Positions 1 through 9,855 of a stretch of 64,000 nucleotides of DNA are shown piece after piece. Position 1 is the first letter of the stretch; each line of letters opens with the position of its first letter. Under the pieces are notes generated by a model. That model was not told the origin of the DNA. It did no database searches and worked only from the letters and a program-made list of their open reading frames with translations. The translations under genes and the position numbers were made by a program. This stretch comes from Agromyces mangrovi. Its GTDB lineage: Bacteria; Actinomycetota; Actinomycetes; Actinomycetales; Microbacteriaceae. The stretch covers positions 248,001 through 312,000 of the forward strand of contig NZ_AP027737.1 in NCBI RefSeq assembly GCF_030296695.1, in the 5' to 3' direction.

Positions 1-129
1 GTCGGCGAGCGCGGACAGCAGCGCCGGACGGTCGGTGCCGTCGACCGAGCGGATCTCGAAGTCGGGCCCGAGGGCGTCGACGGTGGCGGGCGAGAGTTCT
101 TCGGCGATCAGGACGACCGGTCGTGACAC
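1..129 (-). CDS. serA: D-3-phosphoglycerate dehydrogenase, N-terminal fragment
   Basis: Read on the minus strand, the window edge holds the first 43 codons of a protein starting SRPVVLIAEELSPATV, which matches the N-terminus of SerA. SerA oxidises 3-phosphoglycerate to 3-phosphohydroxypyruvate, the first step of serine synthesis. The rest of the gene lies outside the window. The start is GTG at 127-129, chosen because GAAGGA sits about 7 bases upstream and the alignment with known SerA N-termini begins there. The product is cytosolic. serA close to the ilv genes is a common actinobacterial arrangement. Identification rests on a short stretch, so only the N-terminal NAD-domain beginning is visible. 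Confidence 0.85.
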   Translation of the reverse strand, partial: MSRPVVLIAEELSPATVDALGPDFEIRSVDGTDRPALLSALAD

Positions 130-204
130 GGATGGATCCTTCGTGGTGATGAGCGAGACGCGAGGAGACGGCTCGGCGTCGCGCGGCGGCGGCCGGCCAG
201 CATC

Positions 205-210
205 ACTCTA
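205..210 (-). promoter_or_regulatory. candidate -10 element for serA
   Basis: On the minus strand TAGAGT at 205-210 fits the TANNNT pattern of actinobacterial -10 boxes and would give a leader of about 70 bases before serA. No good -35 is visible. The rest of 130-272 shows no gene. Confidence 0.3.
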
Positions 211-272
211 GCGGAGCGTGCGGAAGCGCCCGAAACGCATGACGCCGGGCTTCGCCGGACGGGTTCTACGGG

Positions 273-743
273 CTACTCGCCGAGGTCGAGTCCGCCGAAA
301 CCGAGGAGCACCTCGAGGTCGAGCTGCACCACCTGCACGAGGGCCCACCCGGTGAGGAACAGCAGCAGCACGCCGAGCGGACCGCGCCGGCGCGCCAGCC
401 AGAACGCGCCGGCGTAGGCCGCGAGCGGCACCAGCAGCCCGATCACGAGCACGGTGAGGCCCCACGTGCTGATCGAGACGCCGAGCGCGGCAGCCAGCTG
501 CCCGACGCCGACGAAATTGCCGACCCCCTCCCAGAGGTCGTACGCGTAGAGGAGGCCGAACACGCCGGCGACGACGGCGAACACCCAGCGGGACGCGGCG
601 CGCGAGGCGGGTGCGGGGGCGTCGTGCTCCGGGGCAGTCGACGTTTCGGGGGCATCCGTCGCTTCGGGGGCATCCGTCGCTTCGGGGGCATCCGTCGCCC
701 TCGTGGCCTCCGACCCCAACTCGTTGCCGTTCGCCGCGCTCAT
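273..743 (-). CDS. hypothetical membrane protein with N-terminal repeat region
   Basis: A 156-residue protein of unknown function. The first 55 residues are acidic and low-complexity, with the hexapeptide ATDAPE repeated; four hydrophobic stretches follow (roughly residues 50-70, 80-95, 97-118 and 125-150), so it is probably an integral membrane protein with a cytoplasmic or external acidic tail. The start at 743 overlaps the stop of the upstream gene as ATGA, which indicates translational coupling; an upstream in-frame extension to 881 would run through that gene and was rejected. It looks like a two-gene unit with its neighbour. No catalytic motif is visible. Confidence 0.7.
   Translation of the reverse strand: MSAANGNELGSEATRATDAPEATDAPEATDAPETSTAPEHDAPAPASRAASRWVFAVVAGVFGLLYAYDLWEGVGNFVGVGQLAAALGVSISTWGLTVLVIGLLVPLAAYAGAFWLARRRGPLGVLLLFLTGWALVQVVQLDLEVLLGFGGLDLGE
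645..698. repeat. 18-bp tandem repeat inside a coding region
   Basis: The unit GGCATCCGTCGCTTCGGG occurs twice in full (651-668, 669-686) with partial copies on both sides. It encodes the ATDAPE repeat of the overlapping membrane protein. Each unit contains the dispersed 8-mer GGCATCCG. Confidence 0.9.
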
Positions 744-1156
744 GCGAGCCCTCCCTCGAACACGAACGGCAACGGTGCCAGCACCAGCACGCCCGCCAGG
801 AGCCACCACAGCCGCGCGCGGCCGCGCGCCAGCAGCAGCACGCAGGCGAACCACAGCGGCGCCGAGACCACGGCCAGCCACCGGCCGACGTCGTACATGA
901 CCTGGGCGACCGGGTCGGCGAAGGCCGGCCCCGGCTGCAGGGCGGAGAGCGCCCAGCCCGCCGAGTACAGCAGGAAGACGCCCGCGAACACGCCGAACAG
1001 CACGAGCGTCGTGGCGCTCATGGCCGGTTCGTCGGGCTCATCGGGCGCCTGCTGCACGAGGGCGGGCTCGCCGACGGGCTTCCACCCGGGTGCGAGCTCG
1101 GCGTCCTCGTCGCCCGCCCAGTGCAGGGCGTCGTCGTCGGATCGGGTCATGCCCAC
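740..1156 (-). CDS. hypothetical membrane protein
   Basis: A 138-residue protein with a polar N-terminus of about 45 residues (motif ALHWAGDED, then LAPGWKPVG) and three to four hydrophobic segments (about 47-67, 88-110, 114-132). It resembles a family of small conserved Microbacteriaceae membrane proteins of unknown role; this is recognition by general pattern, not by a database match. Its stop overlaps the next gene by 4 bases. Two ATGs two codons apart (1156 and 1150) are possible starts; neither has a strong ribosome binding site. Confidence 0.7.
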   Translation of the reverse strand: MGMTRSDDDALHWAGDEDAELAPGWKPVGEPALVQQAPDEPDEPAMSATTLVLFGVFAGVFLLYSAGWALSALQPGPAFADPVAQVMYDVGRWLAVVSAPLWFACVLLLARGRARLWWLLAGVLVLAPLPFVFEGGLA

Positions 1157-1276
1157 GACGATAGCGGTCGCGGGCTGCCGAGTACTGACTGAGGGCGGTC
1201 CCTCCGTCCGAGTGCTGGAGGAATCGCCCTCACCCGAAGGAACCGCCCTCGGAGGACGTACCGCGGGCGTGGTCGA

Positions 1277-1675
1277 TCAGCACGAGACCCCGATCAGGCG
1301 CTCTGCCGTGTCGGCGGTCACGAGCGGCCGCTGCGCGAGCGCGAGTGCCGCGCACTCCTTCAGGCTGCGCGCCGTGCGGCCGGTCTCGGCGGCGAGGCGC
1401 TGCTCGATGCGGTCGGCCGGCAGCCCCGAGTACTCCTCGGCGAGCGCCCGGCGGTGCTCGACCTCCTGGAGGATGGCCTGCTCGAGGCGGTCTGCGGGGG
1501 CGAGGTGCGAGACGTAGGCGGGTCGAGCCGCCTGCCCGCCGCCCGACCCCGGCGCCTGCGGACCGGTCGCGCCGGCGCCGCAGGCGGTGACCGCGAGCGC
1601 GACGCTCGCTGCAAGTGCGATCCCGGCCGAGGCGCGAACGGTGCGAGCCCGGCGGATCCCGTTTCGAGTGTTCAT
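1277..1675 (-). CDS. putative lipoprotein
   Basis: A 132-residue protein with a charged N-terminus, a hydrophobic stretch and a lipobox-like AVTAC at about residues 27-31, followed by a Gly/Ala/Pro-rich linker; it is therefore probably lipid-anchored on the outer face of the membrane. The remaining 90 residues are predicted helical with no recognised domain. The start at 1675 is set by AAGGGAG 4-10 bases upstream; the longer open frame to 2251 runs through the divergent gene. It is divergent from the SARP-STAND regulator with a 147-bp shared control region holding GATATC-type repeats, so it is a plausible target of that regulator. Function unknown. Confidence 0.75.
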   Translation of the reverse strand: MNTRNGIRRARTVRASAGIALAASVALAVTACGAGATGPQAPGSGGGQAARPAYVSHLAPADRLEQAILQEVEHRRALAEEYSGLPADRIEQRLAAETGRTARSLKECAALALAQRPLVTADTAERLIGVSC

Positions 1676-1727
1676 GATGCTCCCTTCGGCCGGAACCGTT
1701 CCGGCGAATGGTTCCACGCTCGCAATC

Positions 1728-1771
1728 GCGGATATCGGTGGACGATCGGCCGATATCCATGCGATATCCGC
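1728..1771. promoter_or_regulatory. GATATC repeat cluster, candidate SARP operator
   Basis: Three GATATC boxes lie between the divergent lipoprotein and SARP genes. CGATATCC at 1751-1758 and 1762-1769 are direct repeats spaced exactly 11 bp; GCGGATATCG at 1728-1737 is the inverse of CGATATCCGC at 1762-1771. SARP-family regulators are known to bind direct repeats with 11-bp spacing. Binding here is inference. Confidence 0.5.
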
Positions 1772-1786
1772 GCGAACCGGGCAGCA

Positions 1787-1816
1787 TTGACGAACACCTG
1801 AAGATTTCTCGACACT
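1787..1816 (+). promoter_or_regulatory. candidate promoter of the SARP-STAND gene
   Basis: TTGACG (1787-1792) and GACACT (1811-1816) are separated by 18 bp. The -10-like box ends 6 bases before the ATG at 1823, which has no ribosome binding site, so the transcript may be leaderless. Confidence 0.45.
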
Positions 1817-1822
1817 GCTGGC

Positions 1823-4800
1823 ATGAGCATGCGAATCCTGGGACCTATGGACACCGGCGGCCCCTCGCTGAGCCCGAGGGAACGCACCATCCTGACCGCG
1901 CTCATCGTGCGGCGCGAGGCCGCCGTCTCCCCCGACGAGCTCGCAGCGGCGTGCTGGGGCGACGAGCCGCCCGCCACGTGGGCGCAGCAGGTGCGGAACG
2001 CCGTGGCGAAGATCCGGTCGAAGCTCGGCGCCGAGGCGGTGCGCACCGTCGGGGTCGACTACCGGCTCGGGCTCGACGCCGACGCGATCGACGCGGTGCA
2101 GTTCGAGCAGGGGGTCGCGCAGGCGCGCCGACACGCGCTCCAGGGCGCGCACGACCGCGCCGCAGCCGGCTTCGAGAAGGCGCTCTCGCTCTGGCGCGGT
2201 GCTCCGCTGCCGGATGCCGCGGACTGGCCCCCGCCGCGATCGAGGCCGCACGCCTGGTCGAAGTGCGTCGGAGCGCCGAGGAGGAGCTGCTCGACGCGCG
2301 GCTGGCCGCCGGCGAGCGCGGCACCGTGATCGCCGACGCGGAACGGTTGGTGCGCGAGGAGCCGCTGCGCGAGCACCGCTGGGCGATCCTCGCGCTGGCG
2401 AACTACCGCGCCGACCGGCAGGCCGAGGCCATGGCCGTCATCCGCGGCGCGCGCGAACGGCTGTCGAACGACCTCGGCATCGACCCGAGCCGCAGCCTCG
2501 TGGACCTCGAGACGGCGATGCTGCGTCAGGACCCCGACCTCGAGGCGCCCGCGGTCGCACTCGCCGAGCGGGAGGTCTCGGAGGCGTGCCCGTACCGCGG
2601 CCTCGCCGCGTACGGCGACGACGACCGCGCCTGGTTCTTCGGTCGCGACCCCGACATCGAGGAGGTGCTCGCGCGCTGCGGGCGGCAGTCGGTGGTCACG
2701 GTGATCGGGCCGAGCGGTTCGGGCAAGTCGTCGCTCGTGCGCGCCGGCGTGGTGCCGCGCCTCCGCGACCAGGGCCGCGAGGTCGTGATCGTGACGCCGG
2801 GCACCACCGGCGCCGAGCAGTTGCGGGCGGCGTTCGCGGGCGGTGCGGCGGTGGTCTGCATCGACCAGGCCGAGGAGTTCCGGATGCTGCCGGAGGACGA
2901 GCTCCGCGACATCGGCACGCGCTCGGCCGAGTGGGTCGAGCACGGCGGATGCCTCGTGCTCGCGCTCCGCTCCGACTTCCTCGACGGCGCGACCGCGATT
3001 GCGTCGCTCGGGCCGCTGGTCGGGCGCGGACTGTACGCGCTGCCCCCGCTCGGTCCCGACGGGCTGCGCGAGGCGATCGTCCGGCCCGCGGAGGCCGCGG
3101 GGCTCGAGCTCGAGTCCGGCCTCGTCGAGGTGATCCTGCGCGACGCCGGCGACCGCCCCGGCATCCTCCCGCCGCTCTCGCACGCACTGGTCGCGACCTG
3201 GACGAGACGCGAGGGCGCGACGCTCACGGTCGACGGCTACGAGACGTCGGGCGGCATCGCCGGCGCGATCGCGCAGTCGGCGGAGCAGGTGTTCCAGGGC
3301 CTCTCCCCCGTTCGCCAGGAGGTCTGCCGGTCGCTCATGATGCGCCTGGTCGAGCGCACGCCCGAGGGGATGACCGTGCGCAGGCGGGTGCCGCTCGCCA
3401 CCCTCAGCACGAATCCGCAGCGCCGCGCCGTCGTCGAGGGTCTCGTGCACGCGCGCCTGGTCACGATCGACGGCGACGCCGCGATCATCGCCCACGAGGC
3501 GGTGGGCACGACGTGGCCCCGCCTCGACGGCTGGCTCACCGAGGACGCCGCGAACGCCCGCGTCCTCCGCCAGGTCGAGGTCGCCGCCGCCGCGTGGGAC
3601 GCCGCGGGCAGGCCCGACGACGACCTGCTGCGCGGTGCTCGCCTGCACGGTGCCAGCGAGTGGCGCGAGAGCGCCCAGCCCGACCTCACGCCGGTCGAGT
3701 CCGCGTACCTCGACGCGTCGATCGAGCGGAACGAGGCGGAGCTCCGCGAGCTCGAGGCCCGGTCGGTGCGGGACCGCACGCGCAACCGGTGGCTTCGCAG
3801 CGCGCTGATCGCCGCCGCGGTGCTGCTACTGGTCGCCGTGGTCTCGGGCGGCATCGCGGTCGTGCGCGGCTCCGAGGCATCCGCCGCCGCCGAGGACGCG
3901 ACCATCGAGGCGCTCGCTGCCACGTCGCTCGCCATCCGCGACAGCGATCGCGACGTCGCCGCGCTGCTCGCCGCCGAGCTCCAGCGACGCTGGCCCGAAG
4001 ACGCGCGCGCACGCTCGGCCCTGCTCGGCAACCTGACCGGCGGCGACGGCCTGGTCGCACGGCACTGGATCGGCGAGGGAACGCGCGCGTTCAGCGCGGC
4101 GGTTCCGGGCACCCGCACCGCCCTCATCGTGGAAGACGAGCTGACCGACGCGGAGACGGCGGAAGGCCCGACCGAGCCCGCGTCGATACGCGTGATCGAC
4201 CTCGATACCGGCGAGACGCTGCGCGAGTTCGACGTGGAGCTGCCACCCGTGAACTTCTACTTCGAGCGGGACGTGTTCGTGAGCGGCGACGGGTCCACGG
4301 CACTCATCCAGACCGGCGAGATGCGGCGGCCGAACGAGGAGAGCTGCTGCAAGAACCACTTCGTCGTCATCGACCTCGCGACCGGTACGCAGCCATTCCC
4401 GACCGTCACCTACGACGACCGCACCGGGCAGATCCCGGTGCTCACCGAGGACGGGTCGCGCGCGTACTTCGGCCACTCGATCACGGGAGATCCGGGCTGG
4501 ATCGACCTGCGGACCGGCGAGATCACCCAGCTGGTCGAGCACGACCTCGAGGAGTTCGAGGCGGCCGTGATCCGCACGAACGGTGTGGCCCTGGTCGACG
4601 ATCTGCTCTACACCACGGGCGACGACGGCATCGGCATCTACGACGCGGAGACGCTGGAACCGGTCGGCATGCTCGGCGACGTACCGTACGGGTACGCGCA
4701 TCTCACCCTCGTTCCCGACGGCGAGGGCGGGCTCATCGCGAGCGGGGATGAGGGCGTCGTGAAGGTGGACCTCGACACCGGCGAGGAGCTCTGGCGACGC

Positions 4801-6066
4801 CAGGCGAGCGAGATGCGCTGCGTGAACGCCGCGGTCGTCCCGCCCGACATGCTCGTCTGCATCAACGGCGTGGGACTCGTCCGCGCCTTCGACCTCGAGA
4901 CCGGCGTGCCGACCGGCGCGGGCCTGGACACGCTCTCCGACTGGAACCGCGGGGTCGACGTCGTGGGCGACGGCGGCGAGATCGTGACGTTCACCTCCCG
5001 GTCCCCGGCCGCCGCCCTCGTCTGGCGGGTCGACGGCTGGCCGTCGATCACGCGCGCGATCGCGGAGGACCAGATCGCGATCGGCGGGTTCGGCATGGAC
5101 GACACGATGCTGATCACGGCGCCGGCTCCCCTCCTCGTGGAGACCGTGGACGACATGCAGCTCTGGGACATCGCCGCGGACGAGGGCGTCGGCGCACCCG
5201 CGTACGAGCTGGTCTGGGTCACCGACGAGACGGTCGCCGTGTCCGAGACCGGCATCGGCGACCGCTACCTGCAGGATGTCGGCTCCGATGAGACTCGCGT
5301 GATCGACATGCCCGGTTCGGTCGGCGGCGGCTGGTGGATCCCTGCGGAACGCGGCGGACCGCACGTCTTCGCGGTCACGCAGGGCGGCATGATGCTGATC
5401 GACCCGGAGACGGGTGCGACGGGCCCGCTCATCGAGACCGAGGTCGATCCGCTCATCGACGCCATGGACCACGCCGAACTCGGCGACAGCGGTCGCATGA
5501 CGCTCACCTGGTGGGACGAATCACTCGGTCGTTCGTTCACCTCGGTCTACGACATCGAGACCGGCGAGGAACTCGCGCGAGGCCTCGAGGACGACGTCGA
5601 CGTGGTCGGGCTGCCGAACGGCGACGCGCTGAGCGCCAGCGCATCCAGACTGAACCGCAGCACGGGCGACCTCGAGCCGCTGCACTCGCTTCCGAAATCG
5701 GGCGTGGCACCACTCCACATGGAGGTCAGCGCGGACGGCAGCACGCTGCTCACGTCGGGATGGGATCAGTCGATCACCCTCTACGACCTCGACGACGCCC
5801 GCCGGCTCGGCGATGAGATCCAGATGCCGGGCGGCCCAAACGTGTGGTGGCCGTCGGGCTTCATCAGCCGTGACGGCACGATGCTCGCCACCAACGCCGC
5901 GGAGGGCGTGCTCCTCTGGGACATCGGCACCGAGCACATGCGCGACGCCGCGTGCCGCATGGTCGGCCGCGACCTCACCGAGCTCGAGTGGTCGACCTAC
6001 TTCGGCGACCAGCCGTACGTCGCGACGTGCGCCGACGTCACGGGGTCCGTCACCGCAGCGGACTGA
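1823..6066 (+). pseudogene. SARP/BTAD regulator fused to STAND-type ATPase and beta-propeller, frameshifted
   Basis: A giant regulator of about 1,414 residues if one base is restored. Order of parts: OmpR/SARP winged helix (about 1-95, with LSPRERTILTAL and RNAVAKIRSKLG), bacterial transcriptional activation domain (about 100-235, ending in NDLGIDPSRSLVDLE), NTPase of the novel-STAND type (P-loop GPSGSGKSS near 298, Walker B VVCIDQAEEF near 345), one membrane span (near 655-680, LLLVAVVSGGIAVV) and a repetitive beta-propeller C-terminus with DLDTGE-type blades. Such proteins are thought to couple sensing by the propeller to transcription. The open frame breaks at the CCCCC run 2228-2232: codons before it fit the winged helix, codons after it fit the BTAD in the frame one base back, as expected for a lost C. 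It may be intact in the cell if this is a read error. The 3' end overlaps the convergent gene by 70 bp. Confidence 0.85.
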
Positions 6067-9000
6067 GCCTCGGCCACGAGCACCCGGTCGGTGGAGATCG
6101 TGCGGGCGACCTGGAACTCCAGCCCCTCGACGACGAACGCGTCGTCCTCCGCCGCATAGCGATCGACCGCGCCGGGCGCCACGATGTTCCACGGCCGGTC
6201 GTTCGCGAGCGTCGCCGGGTCGCCGTCGTCGACCACGAAGTGGGGGTAGTCGAACGGATGCGACGAGCCGGCGCCGAGCGTCGCCGAGAACGTGTCGACG
6301 GCGATCGCACCCGACGCGAGGTCGAACTGCAGCAGGCGCTGGAACCCCGTCGCGCGGCTGCCCGTGTGCGTGCGGAACTCCTGGTAGTCGGCGATCATCT
6401 CCACCACCGTGTGCCCGGGCTCCCCGACGTCGTGAGTGACCTGCGTGCCGATGCCATGGAAATGCCCGCTCAGCACGAGCACCACATTGCGGTGCGGCTC
6501 GACGAGTCGTTGCCAGAGGTCGTCGGCCTGCGAGAGCCAGCGCGAGTCGGTCGAGCGTCGCGGCGAGGCATCCGCCTCCTTCGGCCGCAGGTGCTCGTGC
6601 GTCGCGAGGATCACGTTGTGGCGCGGGTGGTCGCCGATCACCGTCTCCGCCCACGCGACGTCGGCCTCGCCGTAGCCGTACGGCAGGTTCAGCACCAGGA
6701 AGCGGGCGCCCGACGCGGTGAACGCGGCGAAGTTGGCGCTGTTGTCGTCGGGCGCGATCGTGCCGCGCCGGACCCCATCGCCGTCGTATCGCTCGGGGCC
6801 GAAGTACTCGTTGAAGAGCGCGTCGGTCGTGGCGCGCTTGTTGTCGTGGTTGCCGGGCAGCACGCTCGTCGGCACGCCCGCCGCTTCGAGCACGGCCTGC
6901 GCCGCCGACGCGCGCTCGTACTCGCGCCGCGCGCGCGTCTCGGCCTGCCCGGGGTCGATCCAGTTCTGCACGAGGTCGCCGGTGTGCAGCGCGAACGCGA
7001 TGCCGAGCGCGTCGGCGCTGTCGGCGATCCACTCGGTCGCTTCGACGTATACGTCGGGGTACGCCTCGCTGAGGTACTGGGTGTCGGTGAGGTGGCTGAT
7101 GGCCAGGTCGTACTCGTCGCGTTCCGCGAGGCCCTCGCCGGAAGTGCGGGCGAGGCGCGTGCCGTCGCGCGGCACCGACCCCACGAGCAGTTCGACGGCA
7201 TCGTCGCGCACGTGTACCGGCTCGACGCGCCCGGCCAGCCGCACGTCGGTGCCGTCGCCGTCCACGTCGACCCGGTCGAGTTCCTCCCAGCGTTCGGCGT
7301 CGTGCCGCCAGGCGGAGAGCGCGAGCACGTCGCCGGGTGTGCCCGACCCGACCCAGCGGAGGTCTCGGCCCTCGGCCGCGGCCTGCGCATCGACCTCCAC
7401 GGTCAGCCGGGCGTACGGCCGGTCGTAGCCGTCGGCGGATGCCACGAGCCCGCCGCGCTCGCCGGCGCTCCCGCGTACGGTCAGCGGGTCCTGACCGGCA
7501 CCCACGCGTGCGTCGACCAGCCCCACCTCGACGAAGCCGTCGTCACCGTCGTCGGCCGCGGCCGCCGGTTCCGCCGATCGGCCGGCGACCGGCGTCGAGG
7601 GTGAGGCCACAGCCGCCGACTCCGTCGTCTCGGGGGCAGGCAGGTCGATGCGCCCCGGCGTCGCGGCGCCGGTCGCGAAGTCGTCGGCGTCGACGCCCGT
7701 GAAGGCCACCCTCCGGTACGTCTCGCCGCGCAGGCGGTCGGGCGCGAACGTCGTCAGCGACTCGCCGTCGGTACACGCGCTCGGCCGCTCGTCGGGGTGG
7801 TCCATCTCGTTGGCGAGCCACACGCCCACGCGGTCGACGCGGTTGCCCGCGGCATCCTCGACCCACGCCCCGGTGCCCTGGAAGTCGAACCCGGTGCGAT
7901 ACACGGCATCGGACCGCGTGGCGGCCTCCGTGCCGACCAGCGCCGCGAGCCACGTACCGCCCGGTTCGAGCACCGTGCCCGGCGCCGCGAGCGCGAGCGT
8001 GCGTCGCTCGCGGAAGCCGTCCGCGCCGCACCGCACGACCCGCCACCCCGACAGGTCGACGGGCGCGTCGCCGTAGTTCGCGAGCTCGATCCAGTTGCGC
8101 TGCGTCGCGCCGTCGGGCAACTGCGCGGGGTCGGTCGCCAGCTCGCTGATCACGACGGTGCTCTCGGCGGCTGCCGCGCGCACGACGCTGCGCTCCTCGG
8201 TCGCGTTCGCGTGGCCCGGCGTGCGCGGCGCGAGCACGAACGACGCCTCGCTTCCGCCGTCGGCCGCAACGCGCTGCCACGACTCCCCGCTGCGCGCGTC
8301 GAGGTCGGCCGCCGGCAGCTTCTCGCCACCGGTCTGGCACCCTGTGTCGGCGCGGCCGGAGACCGTCACCCCGTCGACCCGCGCGCCGGTCGGGTCGACC
8401 AGCAGCGCGCCGGTCACCGCCTGCCCGAGCGCGCCCGCGGCGACAACGTCGGGCACTGCCTCGCCCGCCCGCGAGCGATACCCGGACCCGGCGACCAGCA
8501 GCCGCTCCCCGGGCGCCAGCTCGCGCTCTGCCCCGAACCGCGCCTCGAGCGTGTCCTCGCCGACGCGCCCCCACGCGGTGCAGCGGTAGAGCGTCCACCC
8601 GTCGAGCGACACCGGCGTCTCGCCGAGGTTCGCCAACTCGACGAACTCGTCGCCGTCGGACGCGGGGCCCGAGGGTGCGATCTCGGTGATTCGGATGCCG
8701 GTGGGCGAGGCATCCGGCTCGCGCACCTCGCCCGTGGCCGGTCCGCCCGGCGTGGCGCGCACCCGCGCGAAGTCGACGCGCACGTCGCCCGTGGTGCCGA
8801 CGCGCTGCCAGCTCTCGCCGAGCGCGAAGGCGAGCGTGTCGGGCAGGTTCGCGCCGCGCGTGCACTCGCTGTGCGTCGCCCACGGCGTATCGGGGTAGAC
8901 GCCGACCGCGTCGACCACGACGCCTGCGTCATCTTGCACCAGCACGCCGAACCCGCCCTCGCGGAAGTCGTCGGCGAGGCGCAGGTCGAAGCGCCCGCCG

Positions 9001-9398
9001 TCGACGACGGTCACCTCGGCGGTCGCGATCGTGAGCCGCTCCCCGGGTGCGAGCGAGACGCCGTCGAGCACCGCGTCGACGTCGTCGAGCCGAGGGCGGA
9101 GCCCCTCGGGGTCGCAGCGGTACACGCGCCAGCCGCGCAGATCGACGACCGCGCCGGAGATGTTGCGCAGCTCGACGAAGCTCGCCCGGTGCGAGCCCGG
9201 GCCGCCGTCGGCGAGCTCATCGATCACGATCGGGCCGACGCCGGTCACCTCGGCCACGGCACCGGCGAGCCGTTCGACGCCGGGCGTCGCCTGCGAGGCA
9301 TCCGATCGCGAACCCGGCAGCACCGCGCCGATCGCCAGGATCGCGACGACCGCCGCGACGAATGCAGTTGCGGGGGCGAGCCTCGGCCTGCGATCCAC
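5997..9398 (-). CDS. secreted protein with three lamin-tail domains and a calcineurin-like phosphoesterase
   Basis: An 1,133-residue exported protein. Residues 1-35 form a signal peptide or N-terminal anchor. Three lamin-tail-like (LTD) beta-sandwich domains follow at about 57-190, 237-350 and 411-545, each with the pattern ELxN..PVxLxGWxxxRC. After an Ala/Asp-rich linker comes a metallophosphoesterase domain (about 760-1060) with HLTDTQY, HTGDLVQN, LPGNHDN near 847, ATHEH and SGHFHG near 977. These residues are those that bind the two metals in the calcineurin superfamily, although the first motif has DTQ instead of the usual DxH. LTD domains are often found in secreted bacterial nucleases and phosphatases, so a role in extracellular phosphate or nucleic-acid turnover is likely but unproven. 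No LPXTG anchor is visible. Confidence 0.85.
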   Translation of the reverse strand: MDRRPRLAPATAFVAAVVAILAIGAVLPGSRSDASQATPGVERLAGAVAEVTGVGPIVIDELADGGPGSHRASFVELRNISGAVVDLRGWRVYRCDPEGLRPRLDDVDAVLDGVSLAPGERLTIATAEVTVVDGGRFDLRLADDFREGGFGVLVQDDAGVVVDAVGVYPDTPWATHSECTRGANLPDTLAFALGESWQRVGTTGDVRVDFARVRATPGGPATGEVREPDASPTGIRITEIAPSGPASDGDEFVELANLGETPVSLDGWTLYRCTAWGRVGEDTLEARFGAERELAPGERLLVAGSGYRSRAGEAVPDVVAAGALGQAVTGALLVDPTGARVDGVTVSGRADTGCQTGGEKLPAADLDARSGESWQRVAADGGSEASFVLAPRTPGHANATEERSVVRAAAAESTVVISELATDPAQLPDGATQRNWIELANYGDAPVDLSGWRVVRCGADGFRERRTLALAAPGTVLEPGGTWLAALVGTEAATRSDAVYRTGFDFQGTGAWVEDAAGNRVDRVGVWLANEMDHPDERPSACTDGESLTTFAPDRLRGETYRRVAFTGVDADDFATGAATPGRIDLPAPETTESAAVASPSTPVAGRSAEPAAAADDGDDGFVEVGLVDARVGAGQDPLTVRGSAGERGGLVASADGYDRPYARLTVEVDAQAAAEGRDLRWVGSGTPGDVLALSAWRHDAERWEELDRVDVDGDGTDVRLAGRVEPVHVRDDAVELLVGSVPRDGTRLARTSGEGLAERDEYDLAISHLTDTQYLSEAYPDVYVEATEWIADSADALGIAFALHTGDLVQNWIDPGQAETRARREYERASAAQAVLEAAGVPTSVLPGNHDNKRATTDALFNEYFGPERYDGDGVRRGTIAPDDNSANFAAFTASGARFLVLNLPYGYGEADVAWAETVIGDHPRHNVILATHEHLRPKEADASPRRSTDSRWLSQADDLWQRLVEPHRNVVLVLSGHFHGIGTQVTHDVGEPGHTVVEMIADYQEFRTHTGSRATGFQRLLQFDLASGAIAVDTFSATLGAGSSHPFDYPHFVVDDGDPATLANDRPWNIVAPGAVDRYAAEDDAFVVEGLEFQVARTISTDRVLVAEAQSAAVTDPVTSAHVATYGWSPK

Positions 9399-9480
9399 GT
9401 TCGCAGGCTCGCGAGCGCGCCTGAACTGCGACCGACACGCACCGGAGGCTCAGGTGAACTCCGCGCGACGACTGCCGTCG

Positions 9481-9855
9481 TCACTCGATCGGCGGGTCCT
9501 CTTCGACCGGCACGCACTCGAGGGTGCGGGTCGCCGACGTGACCTCGTAGTACTCGCTGCAGCGCATGAGGTACTCGTCCACGACCACCTTCGATCCGTC
9601 GACGTGGGGCGAATCCGACTCTCGCAGCGTCACCGAGGTTCGCACCTCGGGGTGCGGCTCCTCGACGGGCGGCGCAGGTGCGCCCGACCCCGCGCCGGCC
9701 AGCGTCGGCCCCAGCACCAGGGCACCTCCGCACAGCAATGCCGCTCCACCGAGCACCGCCCAGCCGACGCGCCGATCGGCGTCGCCGCGCGCCTCGCGGG
9801 TGACCCACCCCCGCAGGCGCTCGAGCCCGCGGCGTTCGTCTCCGTCGCGCTCCAT
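9481..9855 (-). CDS. hypothetical single-span membrane protein
   Basis: A 124-residue protein with a charged cytoplasmic N-terminus (about 1-30), one hydrophobic segment (WAVLGGAALLCGGALVLGP, about 31-52) and an external C-terminus with two cysteines that could pair. Start at 9855 is chosen because GGGGAGGGGG stands directly upstream; the longer frame to 9960 runs into the ilv terminator hairpin. Function unknown. Confidence 0.65.
   Translation of the reverse strand: MERDGDERRGLERLRGWVTREARGDADRRVGWAVLGGAALLCGGALVLGPTLAGAGSGAPAPPVEEPHPEVRTSVTLRESDSPHVDGSKVVVDEYLMRCSEYYEVTSATRTLECVPVEEDPPIE

Noticed and set aside
645-698. Possible CRISPR-like repeats
   Set aside because: Units are contiguous without spacers and encode a protein repeat.
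2199-4751. An 850-codon Arg-rich plus-strand frame
   Set aside because: Out-of-frame shadow of the SARP-STAND gene.
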